64,000 nucleotides of DNA from Pseudohalocynthiibacter aestuariivivens (GTDB lineage: Bacteria > Pseudomonadota > Alphaproteobacteria > Rhodobacterales > Rhodobacteraceae), in NCBI RefSeq assembly GCF_018457175.1, contig NZ_JAGFNU010000001.1:1-64000 (forward strand). The letters are read 5' to 3'. Below, in pieces: positions 17,644 through 26,044 of the stretch; position 1 is the first letter of the stretch, and each line of letters begins with the position of its first letter. The position numbers were made by a program, and so were the translations under genes. Under the pieces are notes generated by a model, which searched no databases, was not told where the DNA came from, and saw nothing but the letters and a program-made list of their open reading frames with translations.

Positions 17644-18909
17644 ATGAGTGCAATATCGTCACCTGTAAACTCAGCAAAATCAGCCTTCCATCTGGCCAGA
17701 AAATACATGAACTCGATCGATAGAAAAATTCTGTTTCTACAGGGGCACCCTTCGGGGTTTTGGCATCGGCTTGCGACAGGGTTGGAAACCGGAGGAGTTC
17801 CCACTCGTAAAGTGAATTTTTGTCTCGCGGACTGGGCTTTCTGGCACAGGCGAGGCGCTATCAATTATCGTGGGCGATTTCGAAACTGGCCCACTTGGTT
17901 GGAAATTTTCATTCAGAATGAAAAAATTACCGATATTCTATACTATGCAGACCGCCATCCCTATCACGCAGCAGCAGCGGATGTTGCAAGGAAATTGGGC
18001 GTGAACTGCTGGGCTATTGAATTTGGCTATCTGCGCCCTGATTGGCTAACGATGGAAGCCGATGGGATGGGGCCAAAATCAAGATTCCCAAAACAGAAAA
18101 ATCAAATAGAAACTTTGGCACGAAAAGCTGGCAAAGCTGACATGGTGCTACGATACCCACATTCTTTCCTGGAAGAAGCGGTCGGCGAAGTTTTGTTCAA
18201 TCTTCTTTTGGTGTTTGGAAGACCATTCTATCCCTTCTTTTTTTCCGACAAATACTATTGGCCTGTTATCGACTACTTGGCCTGGTTACCCGAACTTGCA
18301 AGATCCCGAAAACAAGCTTTTATTGCAAAGCAAGTTTCACAAAAATGCCTGGACGATCAGTTTCAATACAATCTGGTCGCGATGCAGCTACAGAGCGATT
18401 ATCAGATTAGATCATCAACAAAGTACAATCATCTTGAAGAATTTCTTCGGGAGATCCTGACCTCATTTGCCAAGCACGCCCCTGCTGAGCGTCATTTGGT
18501 TTTTAAAATCCATCCCCTTGATAACGGCCTCGAAAATTGGCCTCGCCGAATAGCCAGCCTGACGTCGGAGTTCGGCCTTAAACATCGGGTGCACGTGATA
18601 AAGGGCGGCCCACTCGACAAACTGATTTCCAACTCAAAAGGTGTTGTGCTCGCAAACTCTACGGTTGGTCTTCACGCGATACGACTTGGCGTTCCAATCA
18701 TCACGCTTGGTGACGCTGTTTTTGATATCCCCGACCTCTCGCACCAAGCCGGGCTAGATAAATTCTGGAATGAGGCCGAACCGGTTAGCCCAACTTTTGC
18801 CTCTGATTTTTTTAGGGCATTAACAACAACTCAGATCAAGGGTTCCTTTTATAATCGCACAGGCCAGAATGCAGCTATCAAACAAATTGTCGGTAAGTTT
18901 TCATCCTAA
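17644..18909 (+). CDS. KpsS/RkpJ-like capsule polysaccharide protein, copy 2
   Basis: This paralogue of the neighbouring gene shares ILFLQGHPSGFWHRLA, GYLRPDWLTMEADG, KIHPLDNGL and NSTVGLHAIRLGVPI. I place the start at ATG 17644 (421 residues); TTG 17611 or ATG 17707 are alternatives, the last matching the paralogue's N-terminus best. None has a strong ribosome site. Having two single-domain KpsS-like proteins might substitute for a KpsC-plus-KpsS pair, with two linker-sugar transfers. Its stop overlaps the kpsM stop by 4 bp on the opposite strand. Confidence 0.8.
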   Translation: MSAISSPVNSAKSAFHLARKYMNSIDRKILFLQGHPSGFWHRLATGLETGGVPTRKVNFCLADWAFWHRRGAINYRGRFRNWPTWLEIFIQNEKITDILYYADRHPYHAAAADVARKLGVNCWAIEFGYLRPDWLTMEADGMGPKSRFPKQKNQIETLARKAGKADMVLRYPHSFLEEAVGEVLFNLLLVFGRPFYPFFFSDKYYWPVIDYLAWLPELARSRKQAFIAKQVSQKCLDDQFQYNLVAMQLQSDYQIRSSTKYNHLEEFLREILTSFAKHAPAERHLVFKIHPLDNGLENWPRRIASLTSEFGLKHRVHVIKGGPLDKLISNSKGVVLANSTVGLHAIRLGVPIITLGDAVFDIPDLSHQAGLDKFWNEAEPVSPTFASDFFRALTTTQIKGSFYNRTGQNAAIKQIVGKFSS

Positions 18910-19703
18910 CTTTCTATCACATAGCTCTTGTGGCGAATGAGCAGAGCCGAACCTAAAACCAGCGATCCCACACCTATCCCTCCAACATAGAGCAAAGAAA
19001 CATAGTCGGCGTTATAGCTCGCGTAGAACCCTCGGCGCATAACACCAACAATATGTACCAGTGGATTGTACCAGAGTATCGTCTGAATTTGCGGCGGCAT
19101 TGATTCATAGGTGAAAAAGACACCTGATACCAAAAACAGCGGTCGGCTTAAAACCATCCAAACGCGCTGCCATACCGGGAAAAATGCGAACAATACGCAG
19201 TTCATCGTTCCTAGCCCAAGTCCCAACAGCGCCGCAAGTCCGGTAGCTAGAACAATTGCGCCCAGATCCAGGGTGCCGCTCCATTCAGAAACAAATGCTA
19301 TCGCGAAAAATACAATGACGCTGACAACCAGTAAAGTTAGCACCGAAAGAATAAACCGGGCGATAACGGCGTCCAAAGGCGTAATCGCCGGGAAATGCAT
19401 AAGCTGCTTGTTAAACGCAACAGCCATGCTCGTATTGTTAGTAATCTCTGAGTAAATATAAAACGGTATGTATCCTGTCGCATAGAACAGTTCAAAGCTG
19501 GCACCAATCGGAGGCGCATGAATAAACTGACTGAACGCGAGCGTTAGAAGTGCAATCATTCCGACGGGATCAAGTATTGCCCACATGTAACCACCCCATG
19601 TGCGACCGTAGCGTGTATTCATCTCGCGCATGACCATAGCAAACAGAACGCGCGCCGCCTGAAATCTTGGGTTTTGATTTGCTTTTTGGGATGCCAGTAA
19701 CAT
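18906..19703 (-). CDS. kpsM: Capsule ABC exporter permease, KpsM/RkpT-like
   Basis: The 265-residue product has the ABC-2 polysaccharide permease layout: a cytoplasmic N-terminus with MREMNTRYGRTWGGYMWAI, then six predicted membrane spans. Near the end, the conserved NPLVHIVGVMRRGFY resembles the KpsM/Wzm C-terminal re-entrant region. With KpsT it would form the inner-membrane transporter for the lipid-linked capsule. It is transcribed away from kpsE-kpsT across a 132 bp divergent region, so the exporter is split between two transcripts. Confidence 0.87.
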   Translation of the reverse strand: MLLASQKANQNPRFQAARVLFAMVMREMNTRYGRTWGGYMWAILDPVGMIALLTLAFSQFIHAPPIGASFELFYATGYIPFYIYSEITNNTSMAVAFNKQLMHFPAITPLDAVIARFILSVLTLLVVSVIVFFAIAFVSEWSGTLDLGAIVLATGLAALLGLGLGTMNCVLFAFFPVWQRVWMVLSRPLFLVSGVFFTYESMPPQIQTILWYNPLVHIVGVMRRGFYASYNADYVSLLYVGGIGVGSLVLGSALLIRHKSYVIES

Positions 19704-19835
19704 TTTCCTGCGCCATGCCCGTGAATGAACAGTTGCTTGCTATCTTATGGCATTCGCGGTTAGATTGTGCAACAATTCGGGGAAAGATTTGTCGGAGATA
19801 CTAGACAAACAAACGCATATTGAAGGTGTTCCTGA
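19704..19835. promoter_or_regulatory. Divergent promoter region between kpsM and kpsE-kpsT
   Basis: The 132 bp gap separates head-to-head exporter genes and should hold both promoters. It is AT-rich. I could not assign -35/-10 boxes or an operator with confidence. Confidence 0.4.
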
Positions 19836-21023
19836 ATGCTCGATCAGAAAACTGCGGTTCTAGAAACTGTACCAAACGGGACAGGGAAAATCGAGCCTCC
19901 CGCTTCAGTCCCTTGGGCACGAATGAAGATTCGGCACCATATTGTTTTTCTTAGTTTTCTACTGTTGTTTTTGTTCCCCAGCACAGCTGCGAACGTCTAC
20001 ATCGCAGCTTACTCGGCAGATCAATACCACTCAACTACCGCATTTTCTGTACGGTCTGAAGAAGCATCAAATCCGCTTGATATCCTGGGCACGTTTACGC
20101 AGGTTGGAACGTCTTCTGCGTCGGACAGCGACATACTTTTTGAATTCATCCAAAGCCAACCTTTGATTGAAAAACTGAATGAAGAACTGGAACTGGAAAA
20201 GATTTACAATCGTGTGCCACAGGACTTTGTTTTTTCTCTACGCCAAAATAAATCGATTGAAGATTTAACATGGTATTGGAGCTGGATGGTTTCAGTATCC
20301 ATCGGCAGCACGACAGGTCTGATTGAGGTAGAAACACGCGCATTTGATCCGGATGACGCTCAACGAATTGCAAAAGCGATTTTGGAAGAAAGCGCCAAGC
20401 TCATCAATGATCTGTCACTAATCGCCCGAAACGACACCACAAAATTTGCCCGGGAAGATTTGGAAACAGCAGAAAACCGGTTGAAAAACATACGCCTTAA
20501 AATTCGCGAGTTTCGTAACGTTAACCAGATTATTGACCCCGAAGCTGGCGCAGTGAGCCAGCTTGGGCTTCTGTCCGCGTTGGAAATTCAATTGGCCGAA
20601 GCGTTGGTGGAGTATGAGATTCTGGAAACATATACCGAAGCAAGCGATCCACGCAGGGTTCGGGGCCAACGAAGAATTGAAGCAATTCAACATCAGATTG
20701 ATCAAGAAAAATCAAACATCAGCGAAGATGGCTCAGGTGCTGAACAACGCCCCTTGTCTGATGTCATAGGCGAATACGAAGAACTATTGGTTGATCTTGA
20801 ATTTTCGCAAGCAGCCTATGTTTCCGCGTTAGCGGCCTATGAACAGGCAAAGGCCGAGGCGCGTCGCCAAAGCCGTTACCTGGCGGTTCACGTTCCACCG
20901 ACAATCTCTGAAGAACCTCAATACCCGCAGCGGTTGGTTCTTGGGTTTCTGGTCACGGCGTTTCTGTTCGCTATCTGGGCGGTCGTAATCTTGATTGGTT
21001 ACAATGTCCGAGATCGACGGTAG
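19836..21023 (+). CDS. kpsE: Capsule export inner-membrane/periplasmic protein, KpsE/RkpR-like (PCP-3)
   Basis: This 395-residue protein has two membrane spans (about 36-56 and 365-387) that bracket a long periplasmic region with extended charged helices (about 185-335), the plan of polysaccharide co-polymerase family 3 (KpsE, CtrB, RkpR). The N-terminal 30 residues are cytoplasmic and the end is a short basic tail. The family bridges the KpsMT transporter to an outer-membrane channel. No such channel gene (KpsD/Wza) is in this window. kpsT follows 7 bp later. Confidence 0.86.
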   Translation: MLDQKTAVLETVPNGTGKIEPPASVPWARMKIRHHIVFLSFLLLFLFPSTAANVYIAAYSADQYHSTTAFSVRSEEASNPLDILGTFTQVGTSSASDSDILFEFIQSQPLIEKLNEELELEKIYNRVPQDFVFSLRQNKSIEDLTWYWSWMVSVSIGSTTGLIEVETRAFDPDDAQRIAKAILEESAKLINDLSLIARNDTTKFAREDLETAENRLKNIRLKIREFRNVNQIIDPEAGAVSQLGLLSALEIQLAEALVEYEILETYTEASDPRRVRGQRRIEAIQHQIDQEKSNISEDGSGAEQRPLSDVIGEYEELLVDLEFSQAAYVSALAAYEQAKAEARRQSRYLAVHVPPTISEEPQYPQRLVLGFLVTAFLFAIWAVVILIGYNVRDRR

Positions 21024-21030
21024 CATAACG

Positions 21031-21702
21031 ATGATCCAGTTTCGAAATGTGACGAAGTTCTACCAGCTAAAAGGTGAAAAGCGCACAATAGTAAGCAATC
21101 TGTCGCTAACACTTGAAAAGGGTCATAGCCTTGGATTGCTCGGGCGCAACGGCGCAGGCAAATCTACACTACTCAAATTGATCAGCGGGTCACTTGCTCC
21201 CGACCGAGGAGAAATTTTAAGGAAAGGGCGAATATCCTGGCCACTGGGCTTCGCAGGCGGGTTTCACCCTGCGTTGACTGGCATTCAGAATACGCGCTTT
21301 GTTGCCAGGATCTATGGCGTCGATACAGACGAACTGGTTGCCTACGTCGAAGAATTTGCAGAACTTGGGCCTTTCCTCAAAATGCCAGTAAGTACCTATT
21401 CTTCCGGGATGAAGGCCCGTCTTGCCTTCGGTGTCTCCATGGGCATCACCTTTGACTATTATTTGGTCGACGAGATTACTGCTGTCGGAGACATGGAATT
21501 CAAACGCAAATGCCAAAAAGTATTCGAGAACAGATTGTCCGGATCCGATGTGATTATGGTCTCTCACTCTCCGGAAACCATACGTAAATTCTGCAGCGTC
21601 GCTGCGATCCTTGAAAAAGGGGAAGTGCGGTATTTCGACGATGTGAATGAAGGCATCAAAATTTACGAGCGTATGATGGCTGGCGCCAATGGGACAAAAT
21701 AG
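21031..21702 (+). CDS. kpsT: Capsule ABC exporter ATPase, KpsT/RkpS-like
   Basis: The 223-residue ATPase shows Walker A GRNGAGKST, a signature-region YSSGMKARL as in KpsT/Wzt proteins, Walker B YYLVDEITAVGD and the switch His in MVSHSP. I chose ATG 21031 because KpsT proteins usually begin directly with the first beta strand (IQFRNVTK). ATG 21004, overlapping kpsE by 20 bp, is possible. It powers export of the lipid-linked polysaccharide with KpsM. It is the last capsule gene; an IS graveyard begins about 300 bp later. Confidence 0.9.
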   Translation: MIQFRNVTKFYQLKGEKRTIVSNLSLTLEKGHSLGLLGRNGAGKSTLLKLISGSLAPDRGEILRKGRISWPLGFAGGFHPALTGIQNTRFVARIYGVDTDELVAYVEEFAELGPFLKMPVSTYSSGMKARLAFGVSMGITFDYYLVDEITAVGDMEFKRKCQKVFENRLSGSDVIMVSHSPETIRKFCSVAAILEKGEVRYFDDVNEGIKIYERMMAGANGTK

Positions 21703-22028
21703 GGTGATTTGGTAAGGAAGTGCCCCGATAGCCCGTACTTATCTACACAGTTCACACGTACAATAATGCGAGCCATAGCAATATTACAAGCTCTGCCAAG
21801 ATTGCTGGAACACCGAGTTGGTTACGGTTCTGAGGAATAGCTAACTCAATCATGAGCCAACCTATATAGAGGTACAAGTAAGAATAATATTGCTCTCTTT
21901 GAAACAAAGTGTTTCCTTATGATGCTGTTATCATTGCCGTAGCCCGTCGTTTCCTACACCCTACACCCTAAACTCGTCACGAGATTATTTCGCTTCATTA
22001 ATCGCACTGCATGCGCAAAAAAAATTGA
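21703..22028. other. Non-coding stretch after kpsT
   Basis: The roughly 325 bases contain no gene and no clear terminator hairpin. They lead into the transposon remnants and are AT-rich. Confidence 0.5.
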
Positions 22029-22206
22029 CCGGAGCCCCTGAATCTCCTCCAGATTTGTGCAGGCTGCACGGCATCAGCCAGGGCACGCTCTACAAATTTA
22101 AATCGAAGCACGGCGGTATGGAGCCGTCCGGTCTCAGCAGCCTGTTCATCGTCAGGCGGGTTGTTCGGTTTTGCTGGAAACTTCTTCAGCCACGCATACT
22201 ATAAAT
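22029..22206 (+). pseudogene. IS3-family OrfA fragment
   Basis: One frame reads RLHGISQGTLYKFKSKHGGME, which closely resembles the HTH core of IS3-family OrfA (G-I-S-x-x-T-x-Y-x-W/F-x-x-K-x-G-G-M). The normal leucine-zipper region after GGME is absent and unrelated sequence follows to a stop, so only a short piece remains. It is cut on its right side where the IS66-like end begins. Confidence 0.6.
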
Positions 22207-22208
22207 GC

Positions 22209-22530
22209 GTAAGCGTTGTTCCGGCCCCATCCTATCCGCTTAGTCCCTAATCTGCGATTCAGGCTTTTCATGATATGAAGGGAGTTTCTCGATGGGAGCT
22301 ACAAGCGAGTTTCTGGCACGGGTTCCGAGACGGCGGGATGGTAAACGGAATTGGCCTTTGGCGCTGAAGGCGCGGATTGTGGCGGAGACGTTGATTGAAG
22401 GCGAGACTGTTAATGCTGTTGCCAAGCGATACGAGCTGATCCCCAGCACGGTATCTGATTGGCGTCGGATGGCGCGTCAGGGCAAATTGGTTCTGCCGAA
22501 CTTGGATGGTATGGATTTTGTGCCTGTTCA
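22209..22530 (+). pseudogene. Truncated IS66-family element: left end and TnpA fragment
   Basis: GTAAGCG at 22209-22215 matches the typical start of IS66 terminal repeats. An 83-codon frame from ATG 22292 (with AAGGGAG before it) reads KRNWPLALKARIVAETL and AVAKRYELIPSTVSDWRR, the HTH of IS66 TnpA. The protein breaks off after FVPVQ, where the sequence changes into the IS-tip copy at 22531; the last residues and stop come from that tip. TnpB and the TnpC transposase are missing. Confidence 0.72.
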
Positions 22531-22547
22531 GATAGTGTCCTAGCCCC
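22531..22547. repeat. Second copy of the IS terminus, inverted relative to 117-132
   Basis: GATAGTGTCCTAGCCCC matches the reverse complement of 117-132 except for one extra C. It begins exactly where the IS66 TnpA frame is interrupted, consistent with insertion of a second element of the left-edge family. Its body is not recognisable to the right. Confidence 0.5.
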
Positions 22548-22970
22548 ATATCTATGGGCCACTTTTTTGCAAGGTTTCTGGTACGGGCGGACGCATGTTT
22601 AGCGACTGATGTGGACGAAGGGCCAATGTGGTTTATGAAAGAGCGTAAACCTGATTGGACTGGAGGTTGAAAGCTAGGGTGGCTAAAGAACTGCATGCAA
22701 TCCCTACGCGCACATCCGGAAGAAAGCGATCGTTCACTTTCGAGCAAAGAACGTCGCGCACTTCTCAGAGATCGTGGTTGATACCGATGCTGCGCCCAAC
22801 CAATAACTCTTTGCTGACAAAGAGATTAATCAAGGTATGTGGTATTCTGCACACGAAACCGGTTTCATCGTCACTAGTTCAGGAGGCAAATGCCCAATAG
22901 AGAACCTTGACCTGTCTGACAAACCAGGGTTCAGCTCGTCGTAAATGATCGTGTTTCCTGCACCAGCTAC
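22548..22970. other. Degenerate sequence, probably decayed mobile DNA
   Basis: No intact gene is present. A frame at 22655-22900 has no family motif. Another frame reads HFRAKNVAHFSEIVVDTDAA before a stop, faintly like an IS5-type transposase, but this is too weak to call. Confidence 0.4.
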
Positions 22971-23345
22971 TTAATCGATGAGTGCAATAACCTCGATTTC
23001 CACCTCAACATCCATTGGCAAACGAGCAACCTGTACGGTTGAGCGTGCCGGTTTGTGGTTCCCAAATTCTTGGGCGAAGATGGAATTAAGGCTAGAAAAA
23101 TCGGCCAGATCCGTTACGAAAACAGTCGCTTTGATCACCTTGTCCAATCCGACGCCCGCTTCGTTCAAAACTGCGCGCAGGTTAGCAAAGACTTGGCGGG
23201 TTTGTTCCTCAATTCCACCAGAGACCTTTTCCCCGTTTGGTGCCAAAGGAATTTGCCCGGAGCTGAAAAACATATTTCCGCTAACCATTCCCTGGCAATA
23301 GGGACCAATGGCTTGCGGCGCTTTGTCGGTTTGGATGGTTCGCAT
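22971..23345 (-). CDS. RidA (YjgF/YER057c/UK114) family protein
   Basis: The 124-residue product begins MRTIQTDKAPQAIGPYCQG and contains SGQIPLAPNGE, the FANLRAVLNEAG helix and an RSTVQVARLPMDVEVEIE C-terminus. The Arg in RSTVQ and the Glu in VEIEV are the residues used by RidA proteins to hydrolyse reactive enamines and imines from PLP enzymes. I shortened the frame to ATG 23345, which has AAAGGAAAA just upstream. It lies 13 bp beyond the stop of the GlxA-type regulator on the same strand, probably as the last gene of a three-gene unit. Confidence 0.9.
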   Translation of the reverse strand: MRTIQTDKAPQAIGPYCQGMVSGNMFFSSGQIPLAPNGEKVSGGIEEQTRQVFANLRAVLNEAGVGLDKVIKATVFVTDLADFSSLNSIFAQEFGNHKPARSTVQVARLPMDVEVEIEVIALID

Positions 23346-23358
23346 GATCTTTTTTCCT

Positions 23359-24462
23359 TTACGGTTTCGCGGTATCTGGACGGTGGTATCGTGCGGTAGA
23401 ACCGCGGTTGCACGGGTTTTCCCCAAATCTATCTCGATAGTTCTTGGTAAAATTCGTCGTGCTTCGGAAACCACAGGCGAAGGCGATTTCACTCATGGCC
23501 AGTTCGGTCCCGCAAACCAGGGAACGGCCAAAATCGAGCCTGATGTTTTTATAGTATTTGGCGGGGCTTGTACCCAGATAGCGATTGAACAGGCGTTCTA
23601 ACTGACGATTCGAAAGATTGACCTGAAGGGCAATATCGCAAAGCGGTACCTTGTCTTCCAGTTTGTCGTTCATGATCCGCACGGCTTCGATCAGGCTCGG
23701 GTTGCGCGTATTGATGACTGCTGCAATCGATTTGCGTTGTCCTGTGTCATTATTGCGTTGCATTCCCAATACGCACATATCTGCAACCATATTGGCTAGA
23801 TCCGTCCCGTGGTCTGTCGCTATCAGGGCGAGCATCATATCGACTGACGAGACCCCCCCACCGCAGGTGATGACCAGACCGTCAATCTCAAATAACTGAC
23901 CCGAGACTTCAAGGTACGGGTACTGCTCGACAAAAGCCTGAAGGTTTTCCCAATGCAGGGTGACACGTTTGCCGGATAAAATACCCACTCTAGCAAGGGA
24001 ATAGGCGCCGGTACAAATACCCCCCACCGATCCTCCCTGGCGTATGTGACGGCGGATTGCATCCAGACTCCTGCTTCTGGCTGCCGAGTAGCCATTCAGG
24101 CCCGAGCATACCAAGAGGGTATCGTTTCGTGTCAACGGGCCAATCGCGCTGTCCGCGGGTAATGATATTCCGTTCGAGCACTGCACCGCCGCCCCATCCT
24201 CTGACATCAAATGCCAGCGGTAAAGGCACTTCCCGGTCAGTTGATTGGCAATACGCAGTGGTTCGATTGCCGCGCTGAACGCCAGCATTGTGAAGCGTGG
24301 CAGAAGAAGAAAATGGAAATTCCGGGTTTGCGCGACTGTATTGAGTGGGAAAAACGCAATCCCTGAAGGGACGAAATTGTTTTCGCCTGCCGCATCGATG
24401 CATTCTTGTTTCTCCAGGGTCCAAATCACGCCACTCCCTCTGCCATTCATCACTTTGCCCAT
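23359..24462 (-). CDS. GlxA-family AraC-type transcriptional regulator (GbdR-like)
   Basis: The 367-residue protein joins a DJ-1/PfpI-like amidase-fold sensor domain (about 45-215, with GGICTGAYSLARVGIL at the nucleophile elbow) to a C-terminal AraC HTH pair (about 265-350, with SEIAFACGFRSTTNFTKNYR). This is the architecture of GbdR/CdhR regulators of glycine betaine and carnitine metabolism. Its position 15 bp after a quaternary-amine transporter ATPase supports a role in methylated-amine sensing. The ligand is inferred. The C-terminus is rich in charged residues and ends 13 bp before ridA. Confidence 0.85.
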   Translation of the reverse strand: MGKVMNGRGSGVIWTLEKQECIDAAGENNFVPSGIAFFPLNTVAQTRNFHFLLLPRFTMLAFSAAIEPLRIANQLTGKCLYRWHLMSEDGAAVQCSNGISLPADSAIGPLTRNDTLLVCSGLNGYSAARSRSLDAIRRHIRQGGSVGGICTGAYSLARVGILSGKRVTLHWENLQAFVEQYPYLEVSGQLFEIDGLVITCGGGVSSVDMMLALIATDHGTDLANMVADMCVLGMQRNNDTGQRKSIAAVINTRNPSLIEAVRIMNDKLEDKVPLCDIALQVNLSNRQLERLFNRYLGTSPAKYYKNIRLDFGRSLVCGTELAMSEIAFACGFRSTTNFTKNYRDRFGENPCNRGSTARYHRPDTAKP

Positions 24463-24477
24463 GCATCCTGAAATCGA

Positions 24478-25542
24478 TCAGAATTGCGCCGAAACCCTGT
24501 CGCCGCTAGATGTTCGCGGAACCAGAGCTTTTACAAGGTCGCGCATATCGATCTCGCCGATGGCCTGATCGTGTTCGACAACCCGGAACTTGTGCGAGGT
24601 ATCGCCGCCGGAGCGCGCGATCAGGCTTTCCAGATTGTCGGTCGGATCAACATCACCGGAAAAACCCTTTTTTCCGCTCAGTTCCTGCATAACCGAACGC
24701 ACCCGTAGCACGCGGGCACGGTTGATGTCGCTGACGAAATCCTCGATATAGGGATCTGACGGGTTGAGCAGGATTTCCTGGGGTTCACCCTGCTGGACCA
24801 CCTCGCCATCCTTCAGAATAACCAGATGATCGGCGAGCTTGAGAGCTTCGTCTAAGTCATGTGTGATAAAAACGATGGTTTTGTGAAGCTCGGTTTGAAG
24901 CTCAAGTAACAAGTCCTGCATGTCGGTACGGATCAGCGGATCGAGTGCGGAAAACGCCTCGTCCATCAACATGATGTCGCTGTTCGAGGTCAGCGCCCGA
25001 GCAATGCCCACGCGTTGCTGCATGCCGCCTGACAGTTGGTAAGGATAGTGGTCTTCGACTCCCTCCAGGCCGACACGTGCCAACCAGCGGCGCGCTTCGC
25101 TTTCCTGCTTCTCTTTCGGTTCTCTGCGTGTATGCAGCGACATGGCAGCATTTTGCTGCACTGTACGATGCGGCAGAAGCGCGAATTTCTGGAACACCAT
25201 CGACATGTCCATTTGCCGAAGATGGCGCAACTCGTCGCGCGACATCTTCATGACATCCTGACCATTCACCAGAATTTCTCCATCGGTCGGATCGATCAGC
25301 CGATTCAGGTGCCGAACGAGCGTGGATTTACCCGAACCCGACAGGCCCATGACGACCGTGATCTCGCCATCCTGCATATCCACGTTGATGTCTTGCAGTC
25401 CCAGCACATGGCCATGTTCGGTCAACAATTCGGGCTTTCCCATACCTGCCTTCACGTAAGGCAGAACCTCATTCGGCTTGGCACCGAAGATTTTATAAAG
25501 GCCGCGTATTTGAATTTGCGGGGCTTTTTCCTGTGCGCTCAT
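24478..25542 (-). CDS. Quaternary amine ABC transporter ATPase (choline/glycine betaine/TMAO type), orphaned
   Basis: The 354-residue ATPase is of the ProV/OpuAA/ChoV type: N-terminal IRGLYKIFG, Walker A GLSGSGKST, signature LSGGMQQRVGIARAL, Walker B IMLMDEAFSALDP and a C-terminal CBS-like region. The longer frame begins at GTG 25554, but GAGGACC before ATG 25542 favours the shorter start. In known operons the binding protein and permease are adjacent. Here neither exists upstream, where the integrase/AlpA segment begins, nor downstream. The gene may be a remnant or may serve an unlinked permease. Confidence 0.85.
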   Translation of the reverse strand: MSAQEKAPQIQIRGLYKIFGAKPNEVLPYVKAGMGKPELLTEHGHVLGLQDINVDMQDGEITVVMGLSGSGKSTLVRHLNRLIDPTDGEILVNGQDVMKMSRDELRHLRQMDMSMVFQKFALLPHRTVQQNAAMSLHTRREPKEKQESEARRWLARVGLEGVEDHYPYQLSGGMQQRVGIARALTSNSDIMLMDEAFSALDPLIRTDMQDLLLELQTELHKTIVFITHDLDEALKLADHLVILKDGEVVQQGEPQEILLNPSDPYIEDFVSDINRARVLRVRSVMQELSGKKGFSGDVDPTDNLESLIARSGGDTSHKFRVVEHDQAIGEIDMRDLVKALVPRTSSGDRVSAQF

Positions 25543-25710
25543 CTTGGTCCTCACTGGCTCTTATGGTGTTGATTTGCGTTGAGAACTGACCCGGGTGATT
25601 GACGGCATACAAGGATCACGGATGCCATCCAAAGTTTGGGCCGATCTTTATCACAAACCCTGGAAGAGAGCCTCCTATGGCGAGGTTTTACTCGCAAACG
25701 ATTTATAAAT

Positions 25711-25742
25711 GGGTGACCAGAAATGTGCACATCTGGTCACCC
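25711..25742. repeat. Perfect 11-bp inverted repeat (hairpin)
   Basis: GGGTGACCAGA at 25711 pairs exactly with TCTGGTCACCC at 25732 around a 10-base spacer that contains palindromic TGTGCACA. It sits just beyond the alpA stop (25747) and upstream of the orphan ATPase. There is no long T-run on either side, so it may be a weak terminator, an operator or a recombination site. Confidence 0.6.
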
Positions 25743-25746
25743 GCTC

Positions 25747-25947
25747 CTATTCAGGAGTGTCGGTCAGGTCGTCTCGGCGCTCCAGCCGGTGCTGAAGCCA
25801 GTCCAGAACTTCATCCTCTACCCATCCCACTCTGTTCGGGCCAAGCTGTACCCGCTTGGGGAATTGACCGGCCTTTTCCAGACGTGCGACGTGTTGCGGT
25901 GAATAAAGAACCAACTCCTTCAGCTGGGGTTTTGAAAGTATCCTCAT
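25747..25947 (-). CDS. AlpA-family small regulator/excisionase-like protein
   Basis: This 66-residue MerR-like winged helix reads MRILSKPQLKELV, YSPQHVARLEKAGQFP and GWVEDEVLDWL, the standard AlpA pattern. In P4-type elements AlpA-like proteins activate the integrase or act as excision factors. The GGAG ribosome site 8 bases before ATG 25947 supports the short start over ATG 25986. It follows the integrase on the same strand with about a 97 bp gap, consistent with one small integration/excision module. Confidence 0.82.
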   Translation of the reverse strand: MRILSKPQLKELVLYSPQHVARLEKAGQFPKRVQLGPNRVGWVEDEVLDWLQHRLERRDDLTDTPE

Positions 25948-26044
25948 CACGATATCTCCATCTCTGAAGAGCATCGCGATGCCCAAGGTTACGACAATAC
26001 CCAGGCGGGATAAGGCTAGCAGCAGAAATGCTCTATGGCGAGAA

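Noticed and set aside
22655-22900. 81-codon frame in the IS graveyard
   Set aside because: No family motif; other frames of the same DNA look more like decayed transposase.
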